Assembly (NCBI GenBank): GCA_019096065.1
Contig: JAGUCH010000003.1
Location: 1,488,001 to 1,552,000, forward strand
Length of the DNA: 64,000 bases
Direction of reading: 5' to 3'
Origin: Paracyclopina nana
Lineage: Eukaryota > Arthropoda > Copepoda > Cyclopoida > Cyclopettidae
Below the pieces are notes generated by a model, which was given only the letters and a program-made list of their open reading frames with translations, was not told the DNA's origin and made no database searches. Made by a program: the position numbers and the translations under genes. Shown piece by piece: positions 34,416 through 47,900 of the stretch. Every line of letters begins with the position of its first letter. Position 1 is the stretch's first letter.

Positions 34416-37400
34416 ATGGCAGCCCACAAGTTGAAAAAAGTAAGTTTCTGTGCAAACATGCCAAAGTGTGCATAAATTAGCCAAATCACTAGTCAGCTCT
34501 AACTTTCTGATTGCCCAGATTGCATTGGATTGTTGTTAGTGAGGAATAAAGTTTGGGTAAACGAATTTACCCCATTATCTTGATGTTGGAGTAATCTCAT
34601 TTGTGGGCGCGCAAATAATTGCCTTTTTCTCTACTTACAGACTTGCTACCATTACGGTCTCGTGGCTGTCAGTGATGGCAAATGTCGTCCGCAAACAACG
34701 AGGCTAAAATTGTGTCCGGACATTTTGGTGCTGCAGAGGGAAGAATTCATTTTCCCAGACGATGACGATGGTTACCCAGTGGATAACAAGGTATGAATTA
34801 CTAATGCTAAATGGCCCACTAGGGCTTCCCAATCTGTAATGGAAAAAAGGGCTTGACAATCACCTAAATGCAGCACTCTTTTACTCTGCTAGCAATGGGC
34901 AAATACACTGAGCTTTTCAATCACATTTTGTTTGATGTCAGTCTATAACTCTTCATTAATAGAAGCCTGTCAACATTGATTGTTGCTTCTGCCAGCCAAA
35001 ATGAGAAAACTTTATGGAAGAAATCAAAAAGTTTCCATCCTGACGTTTCTTTGGCTAATTAATGCCAAAAGCTGTTTTCTTTCCTTGGGAGCTTTCCATT
35101 ACTCCCATGATTTGTTGGAGTGCATTTTTCGCGACCTTGGCCACTTTTTATTGCCATTGTACTTGAATTGCTTCTGACAATGTTTTCCCCTTTTTTTTAG
35201 CTTCGAACAGTGAGGCTTAGTCGTTCCTCGGAAGGGAACCTTGGAATCAGTATTAAAGGTGGCAGGGATCACAATTTGCCAATATTGGTGTCGAAAGTTT
35301 GCTGCAATGAAGATGATGACCATCTTTACATCGGTGATGCCATCGTAAAAGGTATAGACACGAAGCACATTCTAACTTGGAATCTCACCGAACTTCTTCG
35401 ATTTCTCAGTTAACGAAACATTTCTTACATCGGTGACACACGACGAGGCGATCAACATTCTGCGCAATGCTGGCTCTGAAGTTGTGTTGACGGTGAAGCA
35501 TTACAAGTCCGCAGCTCCATTCTTGCTGAAGAATGTCAGACAATTTATTCCGGACGTGGAAACGACGCAGTCGTCAGGTTGTAAAAACTCTTCCAAAAGA
35601 TGGCGCATCATAGTGTAGCTTTTTAAAATACACCTGCATATGCTGCATGAAGTGTAATGATAATAATTATGCCCTTATTTCAGAAGTGTCTACACCGATG
35701 GAAGGAACAAAAGTGGATCAGCCATCGAGAACAGTTCCAGTCCTTGATTCCCCTTGCTCTGTGGCCTCAGACGGTTCCACAAACTGGAACGGAATTCCTC
35801 GGGTGAGGAGGAAGTGGATTGATGTTGTTGAAGGTAGGATATGCAAGACATCCATAATATGCATGATTGTAACTGGATTTGTGTTATACGCAGTACCTTT
35901 GATGATGGCTTACGTCACGAGATACATCTTTGGCACAGACAAGCTGAGGCCAAACGCATTTGAAGTACGTGGCATGAATGGATCCAACACTGGAGTGATT
36001 CACATCAATGACTTGGCCGTGTTGTCGCATTGGATCAAGCTCATTTCCGACTACATTGCGGCACTGACCAACCATAAAGGTGCAGTTTTTAATCGAGGCC
36101 TCGCATCTGAGCAAATCTCTTACATGAGCTGGGTGGCCGAGGGAGTCCTCAATCGCAATCAGCCTTGGCAAAATTGGAAGCCAAAGTTTTTTGCACTTCG
36201 TGGAGCCCAAGTTTTCATCTTCGAATCGCCCCCAGTAAGACTTTTTAAATCACCTATTTTGAGGATATATGCCATTTTGGGTTAGATTTATTGAACTGTC
36301 ACATGCGAGTGGAGCCGCTTTCGCTCGATCACTCTGGATTTTTTGTCACCGAGAACACGTGCAAGTGAATCGGGAAGATTCTTCCAAAATTTAGGGTCAG
36401 CCGAAACTCCAGATTTAACTTGGCCTTGCTCCTTTGTTGCTTCATCTTCGGCCTCTAGGGACATCGTTGCTGCTCCGCGATTATTAGGCGATGCTAAAGA
36501 GGCTTCAACATGATATTGCTCTTCTTGGTCCAAGCCTGAGGCCAAAATGCTTATATTTGAAGCATTGTCCGTTCTCAAGAAGACATTGTGCCACTTATAG
36601 GATCGTGCAAAAAATGCCATCAAGCATAAGCTTGAAATGCAATTCATAACTAGCAATGCATTAACAAAGTCAAGTGGCTGCTCCAGCATATAACTCAAGG
36701 CCGGCCAAAGGCTCCTCACGAATGCCTCAATGGAGATGGCGAGCAAAGTCTGGCCAAGGATCTTGAATGCTCCCGATGTGGAAGAGATTGCCAAGCAGCC
36801 CATTGACATGACAAAAAAGGCGCTAGACGAAGCAAAGTGAGCCTGGTAGGGCCCCAAGACTTGGCCTTGCGTAAAGGCGATCACTAGGGCATTCTTGAGG
36901 CCTTCTGAGGCCAAGGAAAAGGAGAATCCAGCAGAATTCATCACAATAATTTAATAGCGTTACGACTTACACTTGAAATTTTTAACGAGCTACAAATTGA
37001 CGAGAAATTGACCAAAGTAATCTATTATCATAAATCGTTTCAGATTGAAGCAAGTGATTGGAGCCGAAATGTGCAAGTTTACCCAATCAATCAAGCCATG
37101 TTCAGAGTGATCAAGGAGAGCGAGACAGTGGACGAAAGGCAGCATTGCTTTCTTATCCAGACGGTGGGAAGAGAGTCTCGGTACTTTTCCATGGAGACAC
37201 GACAAGAGCTTTTGAGGTTGGAGAGTGCATGGCACAAAGCAGTTTGCCAAGCTGTGAGCAGCATGGAGGTGAATTCCATTTCAGAGCTGAAGCTTTTCTT
37301 CATGTACGAACGTGTGCTGCTTTCTTATCTAGAGTACGACCTTCCATGTGGTGTACAAAAACGTTCCAGCAGCTTTAACGCTCGATTGGACTGATGGATT

Positions 37401-37733
37401 CTTGCTGAAACCCTTCGCGTCGACGACTTTTGCATTTACCTACAATTTTTCCCAGTTGAAAGGTTCTTCTGACGACGGAAAGGCCACGCTAACCTTGCAG
37501 TTCCAGGACACCGCAGCAGGCAGCAAATGCCTGAAAGATGAAGTATGCTTGTCTCTTCTGTGTTGAAAAGAGATCCTTATTCACGAGTATCATTCTTCTT
37601 CAACTAGGTGATAATTTGCCCCAAGCTTCAGGAGTTACTTTACTACATGCACGCATTTTTGACTGCCAAAGTGGCTTCTGTGGATCCTGCTTTCATGTCA
37701 AGAGGAAATGCGGGAGGCAGAGTGCACACGTGA
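34416..37733 (+). CDS. Gamma-syntrophin
   Basis: Adaptor of the dystrophin complex that links membrane proteins to the cytoskeleton (family knowledge). Nine coding exons: 34416-34439, 34641-34790, 35201-35351, 35410-35577, 35684-35833, 35894-36234, 37044-37268, 37333-37542, 37608-37733. They join in frame to 514 residues, close to vertebrate gamma-syntrophins (about 517). A PDZ domain (residues ~59-140; GNLGISIKGG, YIGDAIV, ILRNAGSEVVLTV) is followed by a PH domain (~200-395) and the syntrophin-unique C-terminus (NFSQLKGSSDDGK, MHAFLTAKVASVDPAF). The first coding exon, MAAHKLKK, was chosen by phase. Intron 5 (35834-35893) is 60 nt, and its in-frame translation is hydrophobic. The 3' edge of exon 7 is uncertain: a second donor lies 14 nt upstream. 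Intron 6 hosts an antisense ORF. Confidence 0.92.
36288..36944 (-). CDS. Nested intronless multi-pass membrane protein, unidentified
   Basis: A 218-residue minus-strand ORF lying wholly inside the 809-nt intron 6 of gamma-syntrophin. The first ~120 residues hold about four hydrophobic segments (roughly 12-28, 38-62, 64-80, 92-114; e.g. FFVMSMGCLAIS, NALLVMNCISSLCLMAFFA). The second half is a hydrophilic tail rich in Ala/Glu/Ser that ends in a basic stretch (DKKSRVIERKRLHSH). The uninterrupted frame, clean hydrophobic/hydrophilic division and size for an intron support a real gene rather than chance. I do not recognise the family. A start at the second Met (36941) is equally possible. Confidence 0.65.
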   Translation of the reverse strand: MMNSAGFSFSLASEGLKNALVIAFTQGQVLGPYQAHFASSSAFFVMSMGCLAISSTSGAFKILGQTLLAISIEAFVRSLWPALSYMLEQPLDFVNALLVMNCISSLCLMAFFARSYKWHNVFLRTDNASNISILASGLDQEEQYHVEASLASPNNRGAATMSLEAEDEATKEQGQVKSGVSADPKFWKNLPDSLARVLGDKKSRVIERKRLHSHVTVQ

Positions 37734-38220
37734 TTTTTCTCATTTTTGCTCATTTATCATTGTTCCTACATCTATGATATATCCTAAACGTATTATTATT
37801 CCCTGATGATGATGAACAAATAATAAGCTCATCGATCAAAAGCATGATTCAAGTTGATGGGAACAGAGCTAGAGGGCATACTCAAGATTGAGATTGAGTG
37901 ATGAGAAAAGTTGGATCAGTTTTCGATTAAATATTCAAGAGGCCTACCTTATAACATGAAATTAATTTTCCCATCTTCCATCCGTTCTTCAAATAATTCT
38001 TAGTATTAGAGAATTCATTTTCTACCATCATCATTCCAAATATCTTCAAAAATACATTATTATGCATAAATTCATGATCGAACAATCATATTAGTATTTC
38101 TGGATGTGTGCGTTAATGCTTTTGTTGCCTGAAGTGTATAAAACATTCATCACAGGGAGAGAGGTGAGTTGCAAATGTGCGACTTGTAAGAGTGAGAGAG
38201 AGAGGAGAAAATGCATTAGA
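37734..38220. other. Convergent 3' intergenic spacer
   Basis: Lies between the 3' ends of gamma-syntrophin (plus) and TBCB (minus). AT-rich with several TTATTA and AATAATA words but no clean, strand-assignable AATAAA. No gene seen. Confidence 0.5.
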
Positions 38221-39018
38221 TTAGATCTCATCATCGGAGAAGCCTTCTTCGGGAAAGTCACCAACTTCAACATTGCCCACACGGACAAACGCTCCATACT
38301 TGGGTTGGCAATCAAAGTAGCGTTTGCCTTCGAACGATCCGTCATTTTTGCCAAAGGGCTCGTCATATTTCACTCCCACCCAAATGCCTCCTTTGAAGTG
38401 GACTTCGCCAACAAACAAGACCTCTCCTCGCCTTGGAGGATTGGCCGGCGTCTTGACCTCGCACCTGTCACCAATCTTGATGAGTGCTGCAGCCTCGCGT
38501 TCCTCCTTTTCTTGAGCAGCTTTTTCGGCCTCCATACGTTTCACCTCTTCCGGATTGTATTTGCCCATCTTGTTTTTCTTGAGGAAATCTTGAACCGTTC
38601 CCGTCTTTTTGGCATACTCCTCTTGGCTGAGCTCGAACTTGGGCACATTGGAGGAGTTTTCATCGAATTCGTCCTTGTTTCGCTCAGGATCAGTCACGTG
38701 CAGCCTGAATCCTTGGGACTCGATGGGAAACGATCCAACCAAAGCATCATCACCCTATTTATTATAAAAATATAACATATTCAATGACTTGCAATTCAGG
38801 CTCACTTTCAAGTCGCAAACTTTGACGTCGTTGCGGTCAAAGACTTCGATGGTCATGAGATGGTTTCTGGCGCCGGTGATCAGCTCAAGTTTCTCCTTGA
38901 GGCTTTGAAGGGTGAGACTTTTCTCGAACTTTCTCTCGCTCGTGAAAGAGTTGCAGTTTGACGTAATGTTGACATGAATGACATGGCTGTCCGTTTTCAC
39001 AATCACGTCCTCCATCAT
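38221..39018 (-). CDS. TBCB: Tubulin-folding cofactor B
   Basis: Cofactor that binds alpha-tubulin and, with TBCE, helps fold or dissociate tubulin heterodimers in the cytosol (family knowledge). Two exons, 39018-38806 and 38754-38221, give 248 residues against 244 in human. The N-terminal ubiquitin-like domain (~residues 5-95; KFEKSLTLQSLKEKLELITG) is followed by a short coiled linker (VKRMEAEKAAQEKEEREAA) and a C-terminal CAP-Gly domain (PRRGEVLFVGEVHFKGGIWV, then GVKYDEPFGKNDGS). The protein ends DEI, matching the acidic tail typical of TBCB. The intron is 51 nt. A start at the second Met (39015) is equally likely. Confidence 0.95.
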
Positions 39019-41485
39019 CTTTTATTTGCCTGTTTATAATTTCGGCGAATTAAAATTATTGTTTTGATTTTAGTAGCTTTAGTCAATAACTAAAGCTGTT
39101 CGTCTGATTTGAACAGAAAATAGCCATTCAGTCTTCATAAACACCAAAAAGTGGCTCAATTTGGTCCCAAATGTGCAATACGATCACTTTTTGCTAGATC
39201 GAAAAAGCTCTTCTACGTTACTTAAAATCACATTTTTGCCAAAAAATCATATTTTTGCATTGTCCTGCTTTTTAAATCACAATTTTAGCTTTGTATACTA
39301 TAAAAAAGATAGCGGCAATTTTTCAAAGCAAAGCAAAACTCATAAAATCCTATTTTTGCTACCATTGAATGCCTCAAAGTTTGTAAACTTATTCTTAATT
39401 CATTCAAAAAGGGCCTCGTGCACATTTGAGAAAACTATCAAAATTGTATTTTTAGTCTTGAATGCGAGCTAAAATAAATATTTGGTGAAAACCTGCTATT
39501 CAGAGGAGTTTGGCAGTAATATTTAGAAACTTTGACTTAGTTCTTGCAGTGCTTGAATAGACTAGAATTTTGTGATTCATGGGCTCATTCCTGGCCATCC
39601 AGGTCTAAAACCGGGCCCAGATCGCCCTTGCCAATTTTCATCGTTACTTTTCCGGCTTTTTCCTTCAACGAAAAGCTCGGCATTTGGCGCTTTCATACAG
39701 TTCAGCAACAGAAGTCTCTGCTCGAAGCTCGTAACGCTTCACTGCGGGTGTTGAAAGTTAGAAAATTGAGCATTAAGCTGGAATACTTTTCGAGTGCCAT
39801 TTTCCTTTACCAATGTGACGAATATTCCGCCAATGGAGGATTTCAATTGAACCGCGACGTTTTCTCCTCGCCCCAATCAAAAGTGCAACTGCATCCATTT
39901 TGAAGCGTGAAAAGTGCTCAAGCCAAAAAGAATCAACATTCTTTTCCCGTTCACAAAGAACATTAAAGCAGCAAAGGGTGAGTTTGAACATATTCACAAT
40001 ATATTGTTTATCAATGCTCGCGCCTTACAAAAACTCGTCAAATCAAAGTGCGTTAAATAAAGGCAAACAAAGCCGAGAATGGATTCGCGTGCTGTGCGAT
40101 AAGTCTGCCAAAATCGGATAAAAAAAGTGACTTTGCACCTGTTACAAGAACGGTGAGTGCTGCTTTTTCAAAGACTCTCTGCTGGCCGGAAATTGGACCA
40201 TTTTGGTGTCACACCGGTGAATTGGCTACTTTTCCTATTGTTGGTGAACTTGATACATTTATTAGCCCTCGGTCACATGACAAGATCGATTTTTCTGCTC
40301 CACCTGCTCAATGTTGAACGCAAATATTGCATTGAGTGTTTGTCCATGAAACTGGAATTTCTTGTGAATCTTGCGGGAAAAAATTTGAGCTCGAAGGCTG
40401 TAAACGTGAATTTATGGCTTGCATCAAAGTTATTTGGCAGTATTTCACGCAATTTCAGGCAAACCTTTTTGCGGTTGATCTAATCGAATTTGGGGCGGTT
40501 GACGTTGAAAATCGATTGGCATCGCCCAAAAATCAGGGTCAGAAATAGCGCAATCTATTAGTGCTTTGATAAGCATATAGTAGTCAGTTTGTGTTTAATC
40601 TGCTGCTTCTGCTTGCTGCTGCCCCCAAGTGTACAAACTGCCCAGCCCTTGAGGCCTCGCTCAACATGCTCGTTTGAAAGAGATGTGAGCATAGAGTGTT
40701 ATCATAAATCAGGCTATTTACATGTGTAAAGCAAAATGTGCTCCAGGGTTTGAGAGAGGGAGAAGACATTTTTTGCTTTAGCCATGCTTAGGGATCCATC
40801 TTTGCCTGAAAAGCTCGAGATGCATTTAAAAAAGCCATAAAAGGCTTTGAGGCGTGAGGGTCAAGTTTCGGTGAACTATTTTTTGCGTGGAGCTTTTCGT
40901 CAGACTTCAATCAATTACCTTTTAAATCAAAACTGCATTAATAGCAACGAGTATTTTGCTCATAATATCGACCCTCCTAAAAGAAAGATTTCTCACACTC
41001 TTCAAAGCCAACTAGTATTTATCATGACAATGTCAATACATTCACAATTATTATAGGTTATTTACTTAGGATACAATGTTGCATTACCAATGCAATGTAG
41101 AATTTGAAAAGGAAAGTCTCAGCATTCTTGACTAGCTTCTTTCTTTAAATTCTCAATAAGCTTAGTAATTGATAAGCCAAATATTGCTTCGGTAACTTTT
41201 AGTGGCTGTAACAATTTGCATTTGAGGAACGAGCTCAAAAAATCAAGTTGCTCAACGTGCATTTGGTTTGATTGATTGCTCATTAAGCTGCATATAAGAA
41301 TTGTGCCAAGTTATCAAAAGTCAACTAGTAGTGAAGCCAGCAGCATTCATGGGCGTCTAAATTTCCAGTTGGTGGCCACTGCTGCTGCTTGCTGCTGAAG
41401 TGTTTTCTCAAGTTTCTTCTTATGGCCTGGTACGACAACAACAGGTAAAAGAAGATCTGGTGTGACTTGAAAGTAAGTAACCTGG

Positions 41486-41518
41486 CAGCATGCAGCAGCA
41501 GCAGCAGCATGCTAGTAG
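41486..41518. repeat. CAG-rich microsatellite
   Basis: GCAGCATGCAGCAGCAGCAG and neighbouring sequence form a short imperfect CAG run. Further CTG/CAG clusters lie within about 100 bp either side. Confidence 0.8.
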
Positions 41519-41649
41519 TTCAGTCCTCTACCAAATCTGCAGCTGAAGAAGAAGCCATTGAGCAGACCTGCTTGTCAGCCTCAATTTTGAGGCTGCTGCT
41601 GCTTTGAGAAAGCTGCTCACAGGAAGAAGTTGAAGAAGCGGAGTTAAAC

Positions 41650-41836
41650 ATGGTATGTCACTGCGCGACGCAGGGTCTTGCAAATGCGACGACGTGGGCT
41701 CAACGTAAACACACAATCCGAAAACCTACTCATATTTACATCTCTGCAATATGCGTGTTTATTTATTGCCCTTTTTTCTCTATTGCAGAAGAGGCCAGAC
41801 CGACGACCCTGTAAGAACGGCTTTCTTGGCGCCTGA
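41650..41836 (+). promoter_or_regulatory. Possible spliced upstream ORF in MRCK 5' UTR
   Basis: If the intron 41653-41788 is removed (donor ATG|GTATGT, acceptor ATTGCAG), the ATG at 41650 reads MKRPDRRPCKNGFLGA and stops at 41836, 118 nt before the MRCK start. It rests on splice-site consensus only. Confidence 0.3.
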
Positions 41837-41954
41837 GCATCCAAGTTTCAGCTGATTTTGGACTCGGAGCGCGCGCTCGTTATCAGCCTCAGTCTTCGAG
41901 GCTCAACTGCAGCAGCAGCGGCCTCGTCATGCAAAATAATCATACATATCAGTG

Positions 41955-44900
41955 ATGATGACCAATAGTACCCCCAACGGGGGCGTGGTGGCCACTGAGG
42001 CTGCAGTGGCCACGCCCATCGAGAGGATGCGAGATTTGGAGGCCGTCTTCTTGGGCGGGCCGCTCGTTTCGGCCACGGAGGCCAAGTGCTTCTCCACTGA
42101 AACGTTGCTCGACATCCTCATGGTGCTGTTCAACGAGTGCTGCAATTCCTCCCTACGCAAGGAGAAGACAGTGTCCGAGTTCATCGAATTAGGTAAGACG
42201 TTGTTTTTTGGCACGAGGCCTTGACCATCGAGGCCACTTTCTCGTGGCCTCCAAATTACGTTGAGAATAGTTGGAATTCTTTCTCTGCTAAACATATTCG
42301 TGGATGCAATCTTCGTTCCATATCTATTAATATTTGGGAGATTTTTTTGGTGAAATGCGCCCCCATTGTGCTGTTTTGTGCTTTAATGCAAGTGCAAGAC
42401 ATCGGCCCAGTCATTTTTTCCTTTCGGCTCACCTTGCTAACTTGTAAGCTACAGCAGCATAGTGCATGAGGAAAGTTGCCAAAAACGACATATCAGGTGT
42501 ATTCACGATTTGTTGTCCATTTTCAAGGACTTGTCATTTTCTGCAGCTCTTTAGAATTGTCATCATTAAAAGTATTTCTGAGGGTGCACTAGTTGTTGAG
42601 GCGTGGACGCCTTTACCTGCGTTCCATTATTCCCACGGCTCCTGAATGAACCGACGTGACTCGTTTCCAGATGGCAGAAGCTAGTAATTGATGGATGATG
42701 AACTTCATCATCACTTAATGGCCTTTAATGTTAATTGCCAAATTTCACTGAATCTCACAAAGGTTTTTTATTCGTTTGTGAACAACACGTACTTCGTCCA
42801 TTTTACTTGACTTTCTTTCTTGCCTGTGGCCAATAAATGTGGGATTGCGCCCTTATGGCATGACCGGCATCTTCTTTTGGAAAACCACTTCACTCCACGT
42901 TTTTTATGCGTTGTGACGAACCAAAAATCTTTTGAGCAGGCTACTACAATTGGCTTCGTTTTGAATCGAGTAGCAGGAATTTTGCAGAATGACTGACTGA
43001 CTGCATGGCAGTTTCTTTATGATGCCAAAAGTCTAACCATTAATTATGCTGCATCTTGAAAGCTTTAATGGGATTATTCGAATTTAATGCCATTTTATGG
43101 AGGTGCACTCAAGGAAGTTCATGCAGGTTTGAACAAAAGGCTGAAGTTCAGAGGTTTTTTTTTTAAATTGCAATTGATAGACTAAACAAGGTGCACACAC
43201 TGTAATATGAACGCAAGGAAAAAAGAAGCTCCGCGTCATTACGGGTCAACAATTCATTAGGCTCGACCCAAACAATTAAAGCACGGTGGGAATTGCTCCC
43301 CGAAGAAGAAGAGGCTCAATTACTTTTATTTCGTTCTGCTGCAGCCATTATTTTATGGCCCTTTATGTCCAATGTGGAAATCACTTTTTCTTTTGGCGGA
43401 GTGAGTGGGGAAATTTTCCTTGCATTAGGAACGACGACAAAGATTAATCGAGGGAAACGAATGAACAAAGCTGCTTTTGTAGCCATTTGAATATCTCACC
43501 TTGACTTATGGTTGTTTTTTTCCCCTAAAGAACTAGGCTCATTTTGCCTGATAAAATACTCTGACACATGAATGGACGGAAATCCACACAAACTCGCGGT
43601 GCATAATTAGAATTTTATGGCCGTAATAATAATTCCGTTAAAATGCATTTTAGACACATTTTTGTTCAGAAATTCCTTTTGAATTCTGCGAGGAGAACAA
43701 TACTTGACCGAGGAAAAAACATTTTCCATACTTTTTGCTGTCAAGGTTACTTTGACGAGCTCCCACGCAATTGACTTGTACCGATTTTGAGCCAGCATCA
43801 CTTTTTCCATGCAAATGTCACAAGTTAAGTCAGGTCAGCTTTTTTATGCTCTAAATCAGCCTGGAGCAGGAAAAGTTTGGTTTTTTAGCTGCTGTTGTTG
43901 AAGGAAAATCGGCCTATTACATAGTGTGATTATGCTTCACATTTTTGGCTTCCTTGTAAACCCACAGTGTCAACATCTGTCACTCTGCTAGCTGCCATGT
44001 TTGCAGTTACGTTGTAAAAGTTGCAAAAAGGCGATGTCTTTTGGCGATAAAGCCATCGCCAAAATCTCCCTGAGAAAACTACTAGTAAAGCCACTAGAGC
44101 AGCACTCTTGGGGATCCGCCCTTAAAAACTGGAGCGACATTGGCCAATTAGTCGTTTGCCTTAATTGCTTGGCTGCAGAATTAATTGCAATTTTATTAAA
44201 GCTCGCGGATTCGCGATTGGAGCCTTAAAAAATAGCGCTAGTTCTTGGAAGAAATGATGGGATTCACAGTCTTATTTAGTAGGCGTGAGTTGCAAAAAAG
44301 TTTGGCATCTTGCATGGTGAAATTGGGAATAGGAACAACAACAAAAGCAGAGAAATGCTTTTGCTGCGGAGTCCATTAACCCTTGCCACCCCAACTTCCT
44401 GTTCGAGAATAGTAGCAACTTTTCCATGCTTGTTTTTACTAAACTTCTGTTCGATCTCTCTCTAGCCCCTAAGCTAAGTATAGCTTCTTCTTGTATAAAG
44501 AGTTCTTCTCCTCCTCCCCACTATGTGCTGTTGCTGTGTTTCACCGTGAGTGTGCTCTTGAAAGGGGCAGTAAAACGGATCTCAAGCTGCGCATTTTTTC
44601 TCATTAGATTGGCATGAAATCTTTTTTTCACTTTCTAAAATTCGCCACAGACAATTTGCAATACTCAATTTAAAGGTGGCGAGACTGCCAAGCTCAAATA
44701 GAAGCCTTTTCTGCAAAATATCCCCTGATATCATACATGAGTTGTATCAATGCATTTTTCTTCCGTAATCTTTGATTAATGTTGCGTCTCTTTCAAATGT
44801 GCTCCATAAACGGAGGAATGCAAATTACTTGTATTGTTCTTGTAGCAAAAAGCCACTTTTTCAATATGAGTTCGGCTCGAAAAGACATCTGATTATCTTT

Positions 44901-47900
44901 GAAAGAAATTATTTGAAATGTTTTAACTTGCTGGCCATAATGAGTAGTTTATAATGCCAAATTATCATTTGAAGACCAATTATCAGCTTATTTGAATGAC
45001 TTGTAGGCTATCAAGTGTCCAAATTAGTGTGCACTGACAGATTAAGATGAATATTTGCCATAGAAATCAATTTGTCTTGGATTTAGTCTATATTATCTTT
45101 TTTTGGAAAAATAGTAGAAGAGCCATTTTTTCGATTTTCAGGCAGCCATAGCTTTTGTTTGCAACCTAATGTAAACAAGATATTGTGGCTAAAAAATAAC
45201 TGAGACACCATTTTAGGATGATGAATTAAAATTGGGAGCTGAATGGAGAGCTGTGATGGCTTGTTTATAGCTTTCGGCTATAAGAAATAGGTGTCGATTT
45301 CGCGACTTTTTTGTGATGAGCGTGAAAAAGGCATTTTTAACCACTGTGAGGTAGAATTTCTTTTGCGTGTTCCATTTTTCAGAATTTTAGAAAGCACACA
45401 ATTTCCCAAATTTTAGATGGGTGAATTATTTAAATTATTCAAGAATAAAAATTGAAAAAGAATCATTTCGAGGTTGAACGGGTTTAGAACTCTCACAACA
45501 TGTTGAATAAACTAATCAGTAAATATATTCATTAAAAATGTTGTGAAATTGAGAATTTGGTGATTTTTAACCGAGCCCCCTTCCAGCAAAAAGGTTCCAT
45601 TTATATACTACTGTAGTGCATTTTCAGGAATACTTTTTGGACTAACAAGGTGCGACTGATTTAATTTTTATTGCAGTAAAACCTGTGGCCACTCGAGTGA
45701 AAGAACTGCGGCTGTGCAAAGATGACTTTGAGATTCTCAAAGTAATTGGCAGGGGTGCCTTTGGCGAGGTTTGCGTGGTCAAAATGAAGAGGACAGACCG
45801 AGTTTACGCCCTCAAGATTCTCAACAAGTGGGAGATGCTCAAGAGGGCAGAGACTGCGTGCTTTCAAGAGGAAAGAGACGTACTTGTCTTTGGCGATCGC
45901 CGATGGATCACAAACCTGCATTATGCCTTCCAAGATGAAACGAACCTCGTAAGCAATGTTTCCATCACTTTGCTGCGTGCGCTGGGCGTGGCTAAAATTA
46001 GCTATTTTGCAGATAATTTCTATGTTCCACTCGTGATTTGCATATTTTGAGCGAATAGTAATTTTTGCCTCATCTCGGCAATGATTTAGATTTTGAGAAA
46101 AAGATAAAGCAATATCCCGCTGGGTGGAGCCATGTAAATATGCTTAAGTAATGCCTCTCTGTTTCAGTATCTTGTCATGGACTATTATTGTGGTGGTGAC
46201 CTCCTGACCTTGCTGAGCAAGTTTGAGGACCGGCTGCCCGAAGACATGGCCAAGTTCTACATCGTGGAGATGATCCTGGCCATCGACTCGATACACAGGC
46301 TGCGATATGTCCACCGGGACATCAAACCAGACAACGTTCTCTTGGACGCGAACGGGCACATCCGGCTGGCGGATTTCGGCTCCTGCCTCAAGTTGGCTGC
46401 GGACGGGACCGTCCAAAGCAACGTGGCCGTCGGCACCCCAGACTACATTTCACCTGAAATCCTTAGGGTAAAAATGGCCTGCTTTTTATTGACGCCGTCG
46501 CACAGCGTAATTCGAGCCTTGTATAGATTATAGCACTTTTGGGAGGAGGAAAGTGTCAAGGCTGCTGCTCAACAAACAAATGCACTTTACTCTCCTCATG
46601 GGAATATTTGGCTCGCAACAATGCGATCGTAAATTGAAAGCGTGCAACAATTCCATCATTTTCATTTTCCAGGCAATGGAGGATGGCCAGGGCAGGTACG
46701 GGCCGGAGTGCGACTGGTGGTCCCTCGGGGTGTGCATGTACGAAATGCTCTATGGCGAAACCCCGTTCTACGCCGAGTCCCTCGTGGAGACTTACGGCAA
46801 GATCATGAACCACAAGAACTGCTTCGACTTCCCCAACGACGTCGAAGTGAGTGACGAGGCCAAAGACTTGATGCGGAGGCTGATTTGCTCCGCGGAGATC
46901 CGGCTCGGTCAAAACGGCATTGGGGACTTTAAGAACCACCCCTGGTTCTCAGGGATCTCCTGGGACGAGACCCTGTCGGAAATGACCGCCCCTTACATCC
47001 CCGAAGTGAGCTCGCCGACGGACACGTCCAACTTTGATGTAGACGACAACGACATTAGGCAGAGTGACGCACAGCCTCCGGCCCACAACCCAGCCTTTTC
47101 TGGCCTTCACTTGCCTTTTGTTGGCTTCAGCTTCACCCTGAATAGCAGACTGAGTGATCTGGCCTCGGCCAGAATAGATAGCAGCGTGACTTCCAGCCCC
47201 AGCAATGATCAGATCGATGGCCTCTCCAAAAACGCGTACGAGAGGCGAATCCAGCGGCTGGAAGATGAGAAGAAGGAGCTTGTACGGAAGTTGGAGACCT
47301 CCAATCGAGCATTGCAGAAATTTGCGCATGGACCCATAGTTGACAACGATGTGGCTGCGCAGTCGAGCAACGAAAGCAATGCAAATGAAGTGAGAAAGCT
47401 CCAGGACGAGCTGAACACAATAACGAAAAGGAATCAAGGTAAGGGAATCAAGGTGTCTTTTGCTGAGCTTTCTGCCAAGTTTTTTTCAGGCTAAAAGCTA
47501 CTGTTTTTTAAAGATTACCTAGGGCAAACAAACAGGGATTTCAATTTTAATGTACCGCGTTCCAGACTGGCGAGTTTAATTATGAGGTTAAATATTTAGG
47601 TACACTTGATCTTTTTGTCACAAGTGTTGGACGGTATTGAATTTCACCTAGTTCATCACAGTTTTCCACCATGTCCAATGCTAGGTCGCTAATTAAAGCT
47701 GCCATTTCAGAGCTGGAGGCTGCCATGAAGCAGATGGAAAGTGAAAGCAAGGAGTTGACTAGCCTCAAGAAGGACCTCGAATATGCTGAATCGGAAAAGG
47801 CCACGTCCATGAAAGAGTTCGAGAAGCAGCTCAAAACAGCCAAGTTGGAAAAGGAAGATTTGGCTCGCGACCTGACCGATGCGCAAGAGAAGCTCAAGCT

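Larger units (their letters stand above)
39019..41954. other. Upstream region of MRCK, with possible 5' UTR exons
   Basis: No protein gene was identified. Donor-like sites (AAAGG|GTGAGTTT near 39977, AACG|GTGAGTGC near 40152) could belong to non-coding first exons. A better case is ATG|GTATGT at 41650-41654 joined to the acceptor TTGCAG at 41788, which would create a 16-codon upstream ORF ending at 41836. CAG/CTG runs lie near 41380-41520. Confidence 0.35.

Noticed and set aside
42193-45676. Hidden exons or antisense genes in MRCK intron 1
   Set aside because: Only short AT-rich frames; flanking exons join perfectly in phase.
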